DNA of 64,000 nucleotides from Sphingobacterium sp. FBM7-1. Its GTDB lineage: Bacteria; Bacteroidota; Bacteroidia; Sphingobacteriales; Sphingobacteriaceae. The stretch is from NCBI RefSeq assembly GCF_020687765.1, contig NZ_JAJEWJ010000004.1, positions 224,302 through 288,301 on the forward strand. Reading direction: 5' to 3'. The translations under genes were made by a program, and so were the position numbers. Shown in pieces: positions 17,445-25,775 of the stretch; the first letter of the stretch is position 1, and every line of letters starts with the position of its first letter. The notes under the pieces are model-generated. The model was not told the DNA's origin. It saw only the letters and a list, made by a program, of their open reading frames with translations, and ran no database searches.

Positions 17445-18788
17445 TTAAAAAGGTTTGCCTGGCATCTTAGGCATATTACGCATCATTTTCGCTGCCATAC
17501 CCGGATTAGACATTTGTTTCATCACTTTGCGCATATCGGCAAATTGTTTCATCAGTTTGTTAACCTCATTGATATCCGTTCCCGAACCTTTGGCGATACG
17601 CGTACGTCTTTTCGTGTCAATTGCATCTGGATTTTCGCGTTCAAATGGCGTCATCGAATCGATAATCGCTTCAATTGGTTTGAAAGCGTCATCATCTATT
17701 TCAACGTCTTTTATGGCTTTTCCGACACCTGGAATCATCCCCATCAAGTCCTTCATGTTTCCCATTTTCTTGATTTGTTGAATCTGGGATTTGAAGTCAT
17801 TGAAGTCGAATTTATTTTTTCGAATTTTCTTTTGTAATTCCGCTGCTTCCTTTTCGTCAAACTGTTGCTGAGCACGCTCTACCAATGAAACAACGTCACC
17901 CATGCCCAAGATACGCGAAGCCATACGATCCGGGTGGAAGACATCAAGCGCTTCCATTTTCTCGCCGGTCCCGATAAACTTGATCGGTTTATTTACTACG
18001 GATTTAATAGACAACGCTGCCCCCCCTCGGGTATCACCATCTAATTTAGTAAGAACAACTCCCGTAAAATCTAAACGATCATTAAAGGCTTTCGCTGTAT
18101 TAACGGCATCCTGTCCCGTCATCGAATCGACGACGAATAGAATTTCGTGCGGTTGCGTTGCTTCTTTTACAGCCGTAATTTCCGTCATCAACGCCTCGTC
18201 AATCGCCAATCGTCCGGCGGTATCAATGATGACGATGTTGTTTCCGTTACGTTTAGCTTCCGCTACACCCTCTTTTGCAATGGCAATAGGGTCCGTAGAT
18301 TCGCGGTTAACGTAAACCGGTACTTTTACTTGTTCGCCCAGTACCTGTAATTGATCTATTGCAGCCGGACGGTAAACGTCGCCTGCAACCAATAGCGGTT
18401 TTTTACCTTTTTTATCGCGAAGGTAATTTGCCAGCTTGCCGGAGAACGTGGTTTTACCCGCACCGTTTAAACCAGCTATTAAAATAACCGTCGGATTAGC
18501 AGCTATATCGAGATCGGTGACTGTTCCACCCATAAGGGAGGTCAGTTCATCGTTCATGATTTTAGTCAGCAATTGTCCCGGAGAGATACTGCTCAGTACA
18601 TTCTGGCCGAGTGCTTTCTGCTTTACTTCGTCCGTGAATGTTTTCGCTGTTTTATAATTCACATCGGCATCTAACAATGCCTTGCGAATTTCTTTCATCG
18701 TCTCTGCGACGTTTATTTCAGTAATATTTCCTTGTCCTTTTAATACCTTAAAGGCTCTATCCAGTTTATCCTGTAAATTCTGAAACAT
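17445..18788 (-). CDS. ffh: Signal recognition particle protein
   Basis: A 447-residue SRP54 homologue. The N domain (1-90) is followed by the G domain with GLNGAGKTT (G1), DTAGR (G3) and TKLDGDTRGGAA (G4 and after), then a C-terminal M domain from about residue 300 with methionine-rich helices (KMGNMKDLMGMIPG, MKQMSNPGMAAKMMRNMPKMPG) that bind the signal sequence and the SRP RNA. It targets inner-membrane proteins cotranslationally to FtsY and the translocon, and YidC is encoded later in the window. No SRP RNA gene was recognised here. A -7 box at 18820-18827 is its likely promoter. Confidence 0.98.
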   Translation of the reverse strand: MFQNLQDKLDRAFKVLKGQGNITEINVAETMKEIRKALLDADVNYKTAKTFTDEVKQKALGQNVLSSISPGQLLTKIMNDELTSLMGGTVTDLDIAANPTVILIAGLNGAGKTTFSGKLANYLRDKKGKKPLLVAGDVYRPAAIDQLQVLGEQVKVPVYVNRESTDPIAIAKEGVAEAKRNGNNIVIIDTAGRLAIDEALMTEITAVKEATQPHEILFVVDSMTGQDAVNTAKAFNDRLDFTGVVLTKLDGDTRGGAALSIKSVVNKPIKFIGTGEKMEALDVFHPDRMASRILGMGDVVSLVERAQQQFDEKEAAELQKKIRKNKFDFNDFKSQIQQIKKMGNMKDLMGMIPGVGKAIKDVEIDDDAFKPIEAIIDSMTPFERENPDAIDTKRRTRIAKGSGTDINEVNKLMKQFADMRKVMKQMSNPGMAAKMMRNMPKMPGKPF

Positions 18789-18819
18789 GTTTATCTCTCG
18801 TCTAAAATGTGCTAAGTGC

Positions 18820-18827
18820 CAAAGTTA
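18820..18827 (-). promoter_or_regulatory. -7 box (TAACTTTG) of ffh
   Basis: Exact TAnnTTTG on the minus strand 32 bases before the ffh ATG. A -33 TTG at correct spacing is not obvious. Confidence 0.5.
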
Positions 18828-18880
18828 CAAAATAGTGTCGAATTTTATTTAATTAAAAGCGGGGGAATCCGCTATCAAAC

Positions 18881-18911
18881 AGAAAAAGCGGCTATACAAC
18901 CGCTCTTTCTG
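18881..18911 (-). terminator. Terminator of the zinc metallopeptidase gene
   Basis: Stem of 11 bp with one mismatch (18881-18891 with 18901-18911) and a T run on the minus strand, about 33 bases after the stop at 18944. Confidence 0.65.
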
Positions 18912-18943
18912 TTTTTCGATAGGGTGAAAAACACCTGTCGTAT

Positions 18944-19630
18944 TTAATCTCTTCTTCCGAAAAGAATATAAGCATAATATAGTAATGTCACTAACGCTGA
19001 TAATGCAGCTACCACATAAGTCATTGCGGCCCATTTTAATGCATCTTTGGCGCCATCATGCTCATCTCGGCTATGCGTTACATTCGCTGACTCTAACCAT
19101 TTCAGTGCTCTGCCCGATGCGTCAAACTCTACCGGCAACGTAATAAAAGAAAATAACGTTGTCAAGAAAAGTGCACCTACACCTACCGCTAGTATCAAGG
19201 GGTTACCACTAAAAGCCATCATCAGCACACCCGCCAATAACACCCAAGATGTTAATCGCGAAGCCACGCTCACGACTGGTACCATAGCTGAACGGAACTG
19301 CAACCACGAGTAGGCAGTAGCATGTTGCACAGCGTGACCACATTCGTGTGCGGCTACAGCGGCAGCTGCAACGCTGCGGCCATAATACACCTCGTTACTT
19401 AAGTTGACTGTTTTATTCGCAGGGTTGTAATGGTCGGAAAGGCCACCCTCGTTCGCTACTAAAACTTTCACGTCGTATATACCATTTTCATGGAGCATTT
19501 TCTGTGCAATTTCAGCCCCCGAAAGCCCTGAGCTTAGTGGAAACTCTGAATATTTCTTAAACTTGTTCTTAAACCTCGATTGCACGATCCAACTGATAAC
19601 TGCAATCCCAATAAATATAATCCAATACAT
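18944..19630 (-). CDS. Membrane zinc metallopeptidase (YugP-like)
   Basis: About 228 residues from the ATG at 19630 (MYWIIFIG); an upstream frame start would add a charged stretch not expected before a first membrane helix. The protein has an N-terminal helix, then AHECGHAVQHA with the zinc ligands HExxH-like H-E-C-G-H, several further membrane helices, and a second helix pair at the C-terminus. LPVEFDASGRALKWL is another family signature. This is the neutral zinc metallopeptidase family of B. subtilis YugP; the substrate is unknown. Confidence 0.9.
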   Translation of the reverse strand: MYWIIFIGIAVISWIVQSRFKNKFKKYSEFPLSSGLSGAEIAQKMLHENGIYDVKVLVANEGGLSDHYNPANKTVNLSNEVYYGRSVAAAAVAAHECGHAVQHATAYSWLQFRSAMVPVVSVASRLTSWVLLAGVLMMAFSGNPLILAVGVGALFLTTLFSFITLPVEFDASGRALKWLESANVTHSRDEHDGAKDALKWAAMTYVVAALSALVTLLYYAYILFGRRD

Positions 19631-19961
19631 AGTCTTTATTTCTTTTTTTTTGTCTCTTGTTCTCGCTATCACAATTACAAACCCTATTCCAGTCTGCATT
19701 AGATGCCTTGAAGATAATAAAAAGCATTCATTTTGACAGAGAAAAAGTTGAAAACTGATAATAGGCTGTCATAATTGCTGATCTCGCCCTTTTTAATCTT
19801 ATTCCAAACGGTTCTAACGGACTTCCGTATCATTTCGTCTGGGTTCCGAAGGTTTTGTTGTTCGCTACAAATCTGACCTCATGGCGGCGGCGTACTTCGA
19901 TCTTTCGACGGAGTACATCAACACAACGGCAAGGTACTCGGTGTTTATGTTGGGCAGCAAA
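19631..19961. other. Gene-free interval between the metallopeptidase and MACPF genes
   Basis: About 330 bases with no complete gene. On the minus strand one frame stays open for about 59 codons (roughly 19885 down to 19705), with a coding-like composition (DEMIRKSVRTVWNKIKKGEI) but no start codon. A second frame over 19860-19955 also reads sensibly. This could be a decayed gene end, but nothing identifies it. No hairpin or consensus promoter was recognised for the metallopeptidase. Confidence 0.35.
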
Positions 19962-21026
19962 TTACTTAATTTTCACCACGTTTCTTTTTAGATAATCATC
20001 TATGTAATCTTTCACTTCCTCTTTTTTCTGCGTATCAGATATAAGGTTGTAAATGGGAAGTAATCCGTTCATGTCGTGTAAGTAAACGAACCGGGCGGTT
20101 TCTTCATTGATGCTTTCTATCCATTCAGTCATATTTATCACCGGATTATTAGCTGAACGCTCATCTACCGAAATCGCGGATGGGTCGCCTCCGATTGCTT
20201 CAAATGTTATTCTCGGCTGAGCTATATCCTCGAAAGTGCTTCGATCGAGCGGATCGACGAAGCCAGAAATTAGTCCGAAGCAATCACTTAATCCTAGCCG
20301 GAAGCTGTTTTCCACCGCTTTTCGCCTATCCGACCCCGTATATTCGGCCTGATAATCTAAACTTAGCTTCGCACCTGTAAATAGCGTAAGTAAGGTATGC
20401 GTCCCGTATTTTTCGATCAGTTTCTCCGCAGTCAGGGATTGACAGTCAGATTTGAAATCGTCGGTTATATAGAATTCCAATAGCGGACTGACCGCATTCA
20501 GAGAAAGCTTTCTGTATTTAACTTGCAGATCGTAAAGGCCATATAAGTACTTACTTGAGTTGATCTGGGTCTCCGGGAATGGTTGGCTAATATTACCCCT
20601 GAAATAGGCGAAATCACGCGTTTTATGGTCACTTAAAAAGAAAGAGGTCAGATCTCTGGTGAATTGTTCTCCATCTGGAGCGTATATGGATACGAAAGTG
20701 GAGCTCAAAACACGGATAGCCGTAAAACGGCCAGCGTGATCTTTCACAAAATTCGCGGTATTGATTACCGGTTCTTTTACTGAGGTAATGTGAGCATATT
20801 TACCCATTATGTCATAACCGTAACCCAAAAAGTTATAGTCTTTGTGCCCTTCCTTATTTCTATAATTCTCTCCATTATGAAGGTTCTTTACAGAAAACTT
20901 GAGCTCGTTGGTTTCTTCTGGTTGTGGATCTTTTGCGACCGGATTATCCAATGCGAATTTTTCACAGGAGACTGACATGATAGCGACGACAAGCGCACTT
21001 AGAACTGTAAGTTTAGTTTTTAGCAT
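19962..21026 (-). CDS. MACPF-domain lipoprotein
   Basis: A 354-residue protein from the ATG at 21026. It has a lipoprotein signal peptide with a lipobox at SVSC (Cys21). The body carries the membrane-attack-complex/perforin signature: an N-terminal FLGYGYDIMGKYA (about 66-78), as in many bacterial MACPF proteins, and the central EKYGTHTLLTLFTGAKL (YGTH at about 207-210), with amphipathic segments in between. MACPF proteins insert as beta-barrel pores. In Bacteroidota several (the BSAP group) are secreted toxins that kill related strains, and others are surface lipoproteins of unknown role. No immunity gene is recognised beside it. The start is about 320 bases past the zinc metallopeptidase and the polysaccharide locus begins right upstream. 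Confidence 0.8.
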   Translation of the reverse strand: MLKTKLTVLSALVVAIMSVSCEKFALDNPVAKDPQPEETNELKFSVKNLHNGENYRNKEGHKDYNFLGYGYDIMGKYAHITSVKEPVINTANFVKDHAGRFTAIRVLSSTFVSIYAPDGEQFTRDLTSFFLSDHKTRDFAYFRGNISQPFPETQINSSKYLYGLYDLQVKYRKLSLNAVSPLLEFYITDDFKSDCQSLTAEKLIEKYGTHTLLTLFTGAKLSLDYQAEYTGSDRRKAVENSFRLGLSDCFGLISGFVDPLDRSTFEDIAQPRITFEAIGGDPSAISVDERSANNPVINMTEWIESINEETARFVYLHDMNGLLPIYNLISDTQKKEEVKDYIDDYLKRNVVKIK

Positions 21027-21140
21027 TTTATATATGTGTATCTGAAAGTATTTTTTGCTTTCCGGACGCAAAGTAGTGTTTCGTTAAGACTATTGCACTA
21101 CGTTTATAACGTAATTTGTCATAGCTTGAGGTTTCTCAAT

Positions 21141-21977
21141 TTACAAATTGCGATAAGCTTTAAATAGTCCGAGTGTTGCGCCGAGCCGGGCCCATTTCGA
21201 TTTTTTTATACGTTCCAGTTTACTTTCAGTGACTTCCCTAGATACATAGGTCTCGACAAATAAATCTTCTATGTTAATGTTTCTTCTTTCGGCCATTTTG
21301 ATTAGCGCTACCCAATGCCAGAATTGGGCTTTTTCTTTGTTTTCACCCGCGGATATTCCCTTCTCGTGCACTCGGTAGAGGTACAGATTTTCGTCTATGT
21401 ATTTCACGGGAGCGATTTCACACATTTTCATGTAGATATCTTTGTCTTCTGCTCTCTTTATATAAGGATCGATACCACTTGTGAGCGTATAGATCTCCCT
21501 TTTGAAGCTAGCAAAATGTGATATCTCCCCACTAAAATTCAGGTAGGCGTTATCAAGTTCGTTGATCTGTTTTCCTTGGTGTATTTCTATCGGTTCCAAC
21601 GCCGCGTTGCAAAATACAAAATTGGAATATACTAATCCAGCGTGTGGGTAATCCGTGTGTATCTTTAGCGACACTTCGATAGCTGTGGACGTCAGCGCAT
21701 CGTCTGGATCTAACCGAGCAAATAGGGGGGCTTCTGACAATTGAATACCCTTTTGGAGGGTTCGTTGATATCCGATATTCTTGTCGTTGCGATGGAAATG
21801 GAATCTAGAATCATTTTTTATCAGCGATAGGATAAGTTGGGCAGAATTGTCAGTAGAACAATCATCTAAAACAAAAGCCTCCCATTCATTCGATGTTTGG
21901 TTAACAAGACTGTTATAACAATCCTTAAAAAAAATGCCGTTGTTATAATTGGCGATGATAATACTGATTTTGGCCAT
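21141..21977 (-). CDS. Glycosyltransferase family 2
   Basis: About 278 residues from the ATG at 21977, 14 bases after the GT11 gene; a longer frame would overlap it. A GT-A fold starts immediately: ISIIIANYNNGIFFKDCYNSL, then the nucleotide-binding D-D-C-S-T-D-N-S and the metal-binding D-P-D-D at about residues 90-93. Inverting GT2 enzymes add single sugars to surface glycans from NDP-sugars. No membrane helix is visible. It is the last gene of the GT6, GT11, GT2 run. Sugar and linkage cannot be told. Confidence 0.88.
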   Translation of the reverse strand: MAKISIIIANYNNGIFFKDCYNSLVNQTSNEWEAFVLDDCSTDNSAQLILSLIKNDSRFHFHRNDKNIGYQRTLQKGIQLSEAPLFARLDPDDALTSTAIEVSLKIHTDYPHAGLVYSNFVFCNAALEPIEIHQGKQINELDNAYLNFSGEISHFASFKREIYTLTSGIDPYIKRAEDKDIYMKMCEIAPVKYIDENLYLYRVHEKGISAGENKEKAQFWHWVALIKMAERRNINIEDLFVETYVSREVTESKLERIKKSKWARLGATLGLFKAYRNL

Positions 21978-21991
21978 TTCCGTATGTCTAA

Positions 21992-22846
21992 TTAGATTAT
22001 TACCCAATTCTTGGGAATGATGTTGTTAATATCGAATGTGACGACTTTCGGATTGAACCAATCCCGCGGGGCGATATGGATCCCATTTTGTTGAGCCAGC
22101 CAAGCGCCCCACCAGCTGAAAGAACTATTTGCGATGATATGGTGTTGGCACATCGACATAAGCGCCATATCTTTCCAGGCTTCGCGTTCATTTCCATTCA
22201 CTAATGTGACGTGGCAGAGGTGTCCGAAATTTTCCTGCGCAAAAACCGGATCGTCTGAAAAAATATATAATTCGATGTCGTCTAACTTGTTTTGTATTAG
22301 TTCGATGGCTTGCGAATAATAACTAAGCGGTAATACACCATGATATTTGGCAACCTCGGGCTTAAGATAGTCACCACGTCGAATATGTAAGGATACGCTG
22401 TTTTTTGCATTCGCTATGCTAGCCGCTAACCCTTGGTTTTTATCGTCTAAGGGAGGGAAATGAAAGGTGCGTAAAATCGCATTCCGGGCGTGTACAAAAT
22501 AACGTTCGGATTGAAAATACCCGTCTAGGTATAGGTGCCTATTCGGTTCAAAATTTATCATTTCGTTCCCCTGTTGTTTGACAACGGCTGAACGGATAAA
22601 CTTTCTCACCGATCGATAGAAAATGTTGCTCGAAGTGAAGAGTTTTTTTCGATATATTCCTGCTTCCTTAAATCTTATGTTTGAGAAAATAGATAACTCA
22701 TAGGGCCGGGGTGTAAATGTTTCGTTTGATTCGCTATGGTGATTCAGGAAATCCAGATCTAGGTATACATCTGTAGATGTTGCATAAGCTGCGGCGAACT
22801 GAAACATTTGGTTCCCTAAGCCGCCTTGTAACTTCGTCACAATCAT
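21992..22846 (-). CDS. Alpha-1,2-fucosyltransferase (GT11)
   Basis: A 284-residue GT11 enzyme. The opening MIVTKLQGGLGNQMFQFAAA is diagnostic, and the GDP-fucose-binding motif H-x-R-R-G-D-Y is at about residues 154-160. NSSFSWWGAWLA near the C-terminus is another conserved block. GT11 enzymes transfer fucose from GDP-fucose in alpha-1,2 linkage to galactose, giving an H-type (Fuc-alpha1,2-Gal) end. The start overlaps the stop of the GT6 gene by four bases (ATGA), so the two are translated together. GT6 enzymes use exactly this product as acceptor. Confidence 0.93.
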   Translation of the reverse strand: MIVTKLQGGLGNQMFQFAAAYATSTDVYLDLDFLNHHSESNETFTPRPYELSIFSNIRFKEAGIYRKKLFTSSNIFYRSVRKFIRSAVVKQQGNEMINFEPNRHLYLDGYFQSERYFVHARNAILRTFHFPPLDDKNQGLAASIANAKNSVSLHIRRGDYLKPEVAKYHGVLPLSYYSQAIELIQNKLDDIELYIFSDDPVFAQENFGHLCHVTLVNGNEREAWKDMALMSMCQHHIIANSSFSWWGAWLAQQNGIHIAPRDWFNPKVVTFDINNIIPKNWVII

Positions 22847-23682
22847 AGATGAAGGGGCTTTTTAAACTTAGACATGAACGCTGTCAATTTGGATCCCATT
22901 TTGCGAAGCGATCCCCTTCTTTCCAACGGGGAGGGAAGCACGAACGGGTTAGCATACTCTTTTACAAAATAATCACCATAGTGCTTAGCCTTATTAAGTA
23001 TGATGACTTTCTGAGCATAAGGGGTGTCAAGGTCTTCCGGGAAGCCGTACTCGGGAGAAAGAATAAGGATCTCGCGCTTGAGAAAATACGCGTTGATGTG
23101 TGATTCATCGTGAAAGCACGCGACGATGTTTTTCTCCGTATCTTCCCGAATGTTACTGTCACAAACTTCGCACATGGCCAAGAATTGCTCCGTTTTCCCA
23201 CCGTTAAAGCCTCCCATGAAATATCGGTAAGTATGTCCTTCTATGTATGGAATAAATGCGGTGGAGTTTGGGTTTCTTTCGTAAGGGAGCTCCTCTTTGG
23301 GTGAATGGGCATAGCCAGGGTGCAACACGCCCATTAATCCGGATGGAGAAGTGAAGGGCAAAATTTCCTTCCCTACATACTGCACAAAATTCATATTTGC
23401 ATTCAAAAAAAACACAAAGTCCATTTTTTTTAAATCTTCTTTAATAGCAAGGAACATTCGAAAGCGCTTGATAGAGTCAGAGGGAAACCCTTCTGGCTTT
23501 TTGAAATACTTGTGTATATTAGATTCATTTTCTAGCACATCCGCATCGGTAAATATAAAGTAGTGCTTCTCAATATCCGGCTCCGTCAGTAAAAATTTCT
23601 CAGCAGAGCGATAAAATCTCTCCCAAAAGACGGCATATCGGCCGGTGCAGATGTATAAGATACCTACTTTTGTTTTTTTCAT
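22843..23682 (-). CDS. Glycosyltransferase family 6 (ABO blood-group-transferase-like)
   Basis: About 279 residues from the ATG at 23682. It resembles the human ABO transferases along its length: VGILYICTGRYAVFWERFY, HPGYAHS, YERNPNSTAFIP, FMGGFNGG (about 155-162), HDESHINAYFL (about 191-201, with the candidate catalytic Glu at about 193) and LSPEYGF. The metal-binding D-x-D of the mammalian enzymes is replaced by N-A-N at about residues 94-96, as in bacterial GT6 proteins shown to work without metal. It is expected to add GalNAc or Gal in alpha-1,3 linkage to a fucosylated galactose made by the overlapping GT11. The position that reads LGG in human A and MGA in human B reads MGG here, so the donor is uncertain. 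Confidence 0.93.
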   Translation of the reverse strand: MKKTKVGILYICTGRYAVFWERFYRSAEKFLLTEPDIEKHYFIFTDADVLENESNIHKYFKKPEGFPSDSIKRFRMFLAIKEDLKKMDFVFFLNANMNFVQYVGKEILPFTSPSGLMGVLHPGYAHSPKEELPYERNPNSTAFIPYIEGHTYRYFMGGFNGGKTEQFLAMCEVCDSNIREDTEKNIVACFHDESHINAYFLKREILILSPEYGFPEDLDTPYAQKVIILNKAKHYGDYFVKEYANPFVLPSPLERRGSLRKMGSKLTAFMSKFKKPLHL

Positions 23683-23825
23683 TCTTGACTGGATACTTTC
23701 AGTATATACGAGCCGTTTCCGTCGCACGCTACATAAGTCTTTGAGAAAATGTCCAGAACGTGGCCTGGCGGGTTTTCCTCAGCAGATAGATGTGTCATCA
23801 AAAGGTGGCGAGGATCTACTGGCAG

Positions 23826-23833
23826 CAAAAGTA
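23826..23833 (-). promoter_or_regulatory. -7 box (TACTTTTG) for the GT6/GT11/GT2 run
   Basis: Exact TAnnTTTG on the minus strand, giving a leader of about 140 bases before the GT6 ATG. No -33 element at good spacing. Confidence 0.4.
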
Positions 23834-23905
23834 TAAATATATTAGCCAATCAGGAGTATGAGTTGCGAAGTATAAAATCATCATTCTTTTTGTGCATTTT
23901 TGTAT

Positions 23906-24733
23906 ATGGTTAACGTAGAAAAGCCACTAATAAGTATTGTGATTCCCTGCTATAATGGGGGAGCGACCATTCTTGAAGCAGTTCAGTCAGCTTTAGATCA
24001 GACATATGAAAATCTGGAGATTATAATAGTAGATGACGGGTCTACGGACAATTCAGGTACAATTGTACGCGAATTGATGAGCACAGAACCACGATTATCT
24101 TTATATACTCAGGAAAATAAAGGGCTTTCAGCAGCTCGAAATACTGGACTTTCTTACGCTAAGGGCCAATACATAGTTTTTTTGGATGCGGACGACAAAC
24201 TCAAGGAAACGTACATTGAACTTGCCCTGACTTATCACCAAAAGGACGGTGAGACGACAATCGTGTACAGTAATATGGAGCTATTTGAGCGGGAAACGGG
24301 GTTGTTTCCATTAGCACCGTTTGAAATCCGCTTATTTTTGCGTCACAATTGTATTCCAGCCTTCGCGATGGTGCGCACAGATCAGATTAAAAGTATCGGC
24401 GGCTTTGATGAATCGGTGATCTTGTGTGAAGATTGGGAGTGCTGGGTTCATTTGTTAAAGGTTTACGGAGGAAATGTTTATCGCATAGAAGAACCTCAAT
24501 ATTTTTACCGAAAACGACTTTCTGAGGATTCTATTTTAGATAAAAATAAAGAAAACACGGAGAGGTTGAAGAAAGTGAAGTTATATGTTTTTCATAAACA
24601 TCAAGAGTTTTACGAAACCAACGCAATGGGTTTGGATAATTTTTACCGCTGTGAGGATGAACTTGTAAAGCTTAGAAAAAAATACTATAATATATGGTAT
24701 AGGAAGTATTTTTATAAATGGTTTAAATCGTAA
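23906..24733 (+). CDS. Glycosyltransferase family 2
   Basis: A 275-residue GT-A enzyme from the ATG at 23906; a TTG two codons upstream is the alternative. Motifs: ISIVIPCYNGGATILEAVQSAL, VDDGSTDNS, the D-A-D-D metal site at about residues 92-95, and CEDWECWVHL with the E-D catalytic base region. The C-terminal 50 residues are rich in Lys/Tyr/Phe (KKYYNIWYRKYFYKWFKS), perhaps for membrane contact. It is a lone plus-strand gene between two minus-strand groups of the surface-polysaccharide locus. Sugar specificity is unknown. Confidence 0.88.
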   Translation: MVNVEKPLISIVIPCYNGGATILEAVQSALDQTYENLEIIIVDDGSTDNSGTIVRELMSTEPRLSLYTQENKGLSAARNTGLSYAKGQYIVFLDADDKLKETYIELALTYHQKDGETTIVYSNMELFERETGLFPLAPFEIRLFLRHNCIPAFAMVRTDQIKSIGGFDESVILCEDWECWVHLLKVYGGNVYRIEEPQYFYRKRLSEDSILDKNKENTERLKKVKLYVFHKHQEFYETNAMGLDNFYRCEDELVKLRKKYYNIWYRKYFYKWFKS

Positions 24734-24779
24734 AACATCCACGACAGGTCTTCATTCACGACAATTATCTTATGGCTTC

Positions 24780-25727
24780 CTATTTTACTAGTTGACGCTT
24801 TGTGGTTATTTTATCCATAACGATTGTTAACCTACCTTTGAAAGGGTAGTTCGCTATAAGCATCTTTTTGAGTTGATAATGCTTGTGTCTTAGCGCGCTT
24901 AGTACCGCTTGCATTAATTGGTGATCTCCGCCTTTAGAGAAGAAATTATGTTTTTGCGATATCTTTTTCATTTTCCTTTTTATCGTTTTGAAATTCGGAA
25001 CGTCGATAGACGAAAAGTTTCTGTACAACTCGTCCCGGGAGGCCATTGTATTAGGATATGGAATGATACCAACTTGTTGCTGAGGGTGTATTCGATAATA
25101 AAACAACTTTTTATTTATGCTTTTGAAACACTTATCGAAGCTGGCGATCAGCGCTATCCATTCGTCATGGTGAACACCTAGGAGTGGGATGGGTAGTATA
25201 CGTCGAATATAATTTTTTCGTATAGCCATTGAAGCTCCTGTAGCAATATTTCCTCCATAACATATGCTATCAAAATAATGAACCATTTCACCTCTATTTT
25301 CTAGAATTTCGGGTACATCCCATACGGTTAAAGCATCAATTACATGGTCGTTCTCATTTATAATATAGCCATTGGAACATATAACATTGGTGTCTGGCGA
25401 CTTTTCGAAACAAGTAATATATTCTTCCACCTTCTCCGGGACCCAAATATCGTCGTGATCACTTAGAAATATCAGGTCGCCGTGACAGGCATACAATACC
25501 TGTTCAAAATTTTTGATACTTCCTAAGTTTGTGGGATTTTGTCGGATCTGAAATAGACCGGGGTAATTGAGTTGATAAGTCTCTAAAATCAGCCACGTGT
25601 TGTCGGACGAACCGTCATCATATACTACGATTTCATTAACTTTTCTAGTCTGCGCAAGGATAGAGTCGAGCTGTTTACGAAGATGAGTTTCTCCATTATA
25701 TGTACATAATCCGACAGATACTTTCAT
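24780..25727 (-). CDS. Glycosyltransferase family 2
   Basis: A 315-residue GT2 enzyme of the rhamnosyltransferase-like branch: VGLCTYNGETHLRKQLDSILAQ, YDDGSSDNTW, and the metal site in LSDHDDIWVPEKV (most members have S-D-Q-D-D-x-W). GGNIATGASMAIRK is the usual acceptor-loop region. It acts in the cytoplasm on a lipid-linked glycan. It converges on the plus-strand GT2 gene with 46 bases between stops. The preceding minus-strand gene ends 49 bases upstream of its start, so the two may be one transcript. Confidence 0.88.
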   Translation of the reverse strand: MKVSVGLCTYNGETHLRKQLDSILAQTRKVNEIVVYDDGSSDNTWLILETYQLNYPGLFQIRQNPTNLGSIKNFEQVLYACHGDLIFLSDHDDIWVPEKVEEYITCFEKSPDTNVICSNGYIINENDHVIDALTVWDVPEILENRGEMVHYFDSICYGGNIATGASMAIRKNYIRRILPIPLLGVHHDEWIALIASFDKCFKSINKKLFYYRIHPQQQVGIIPYPNTMASRDELYRNFSSIDVPNFKTIKRKMKKISQKHNFFSKGGDHQLMQAVLSALRHKHYQLKKMLIANYPFKGRLTIVMDKITTKRQLVK

Positions 25728-25775
25728 TTAACCACCTTTATTTGATGCCTTGTCACAAAGATACGAACCAATCAT

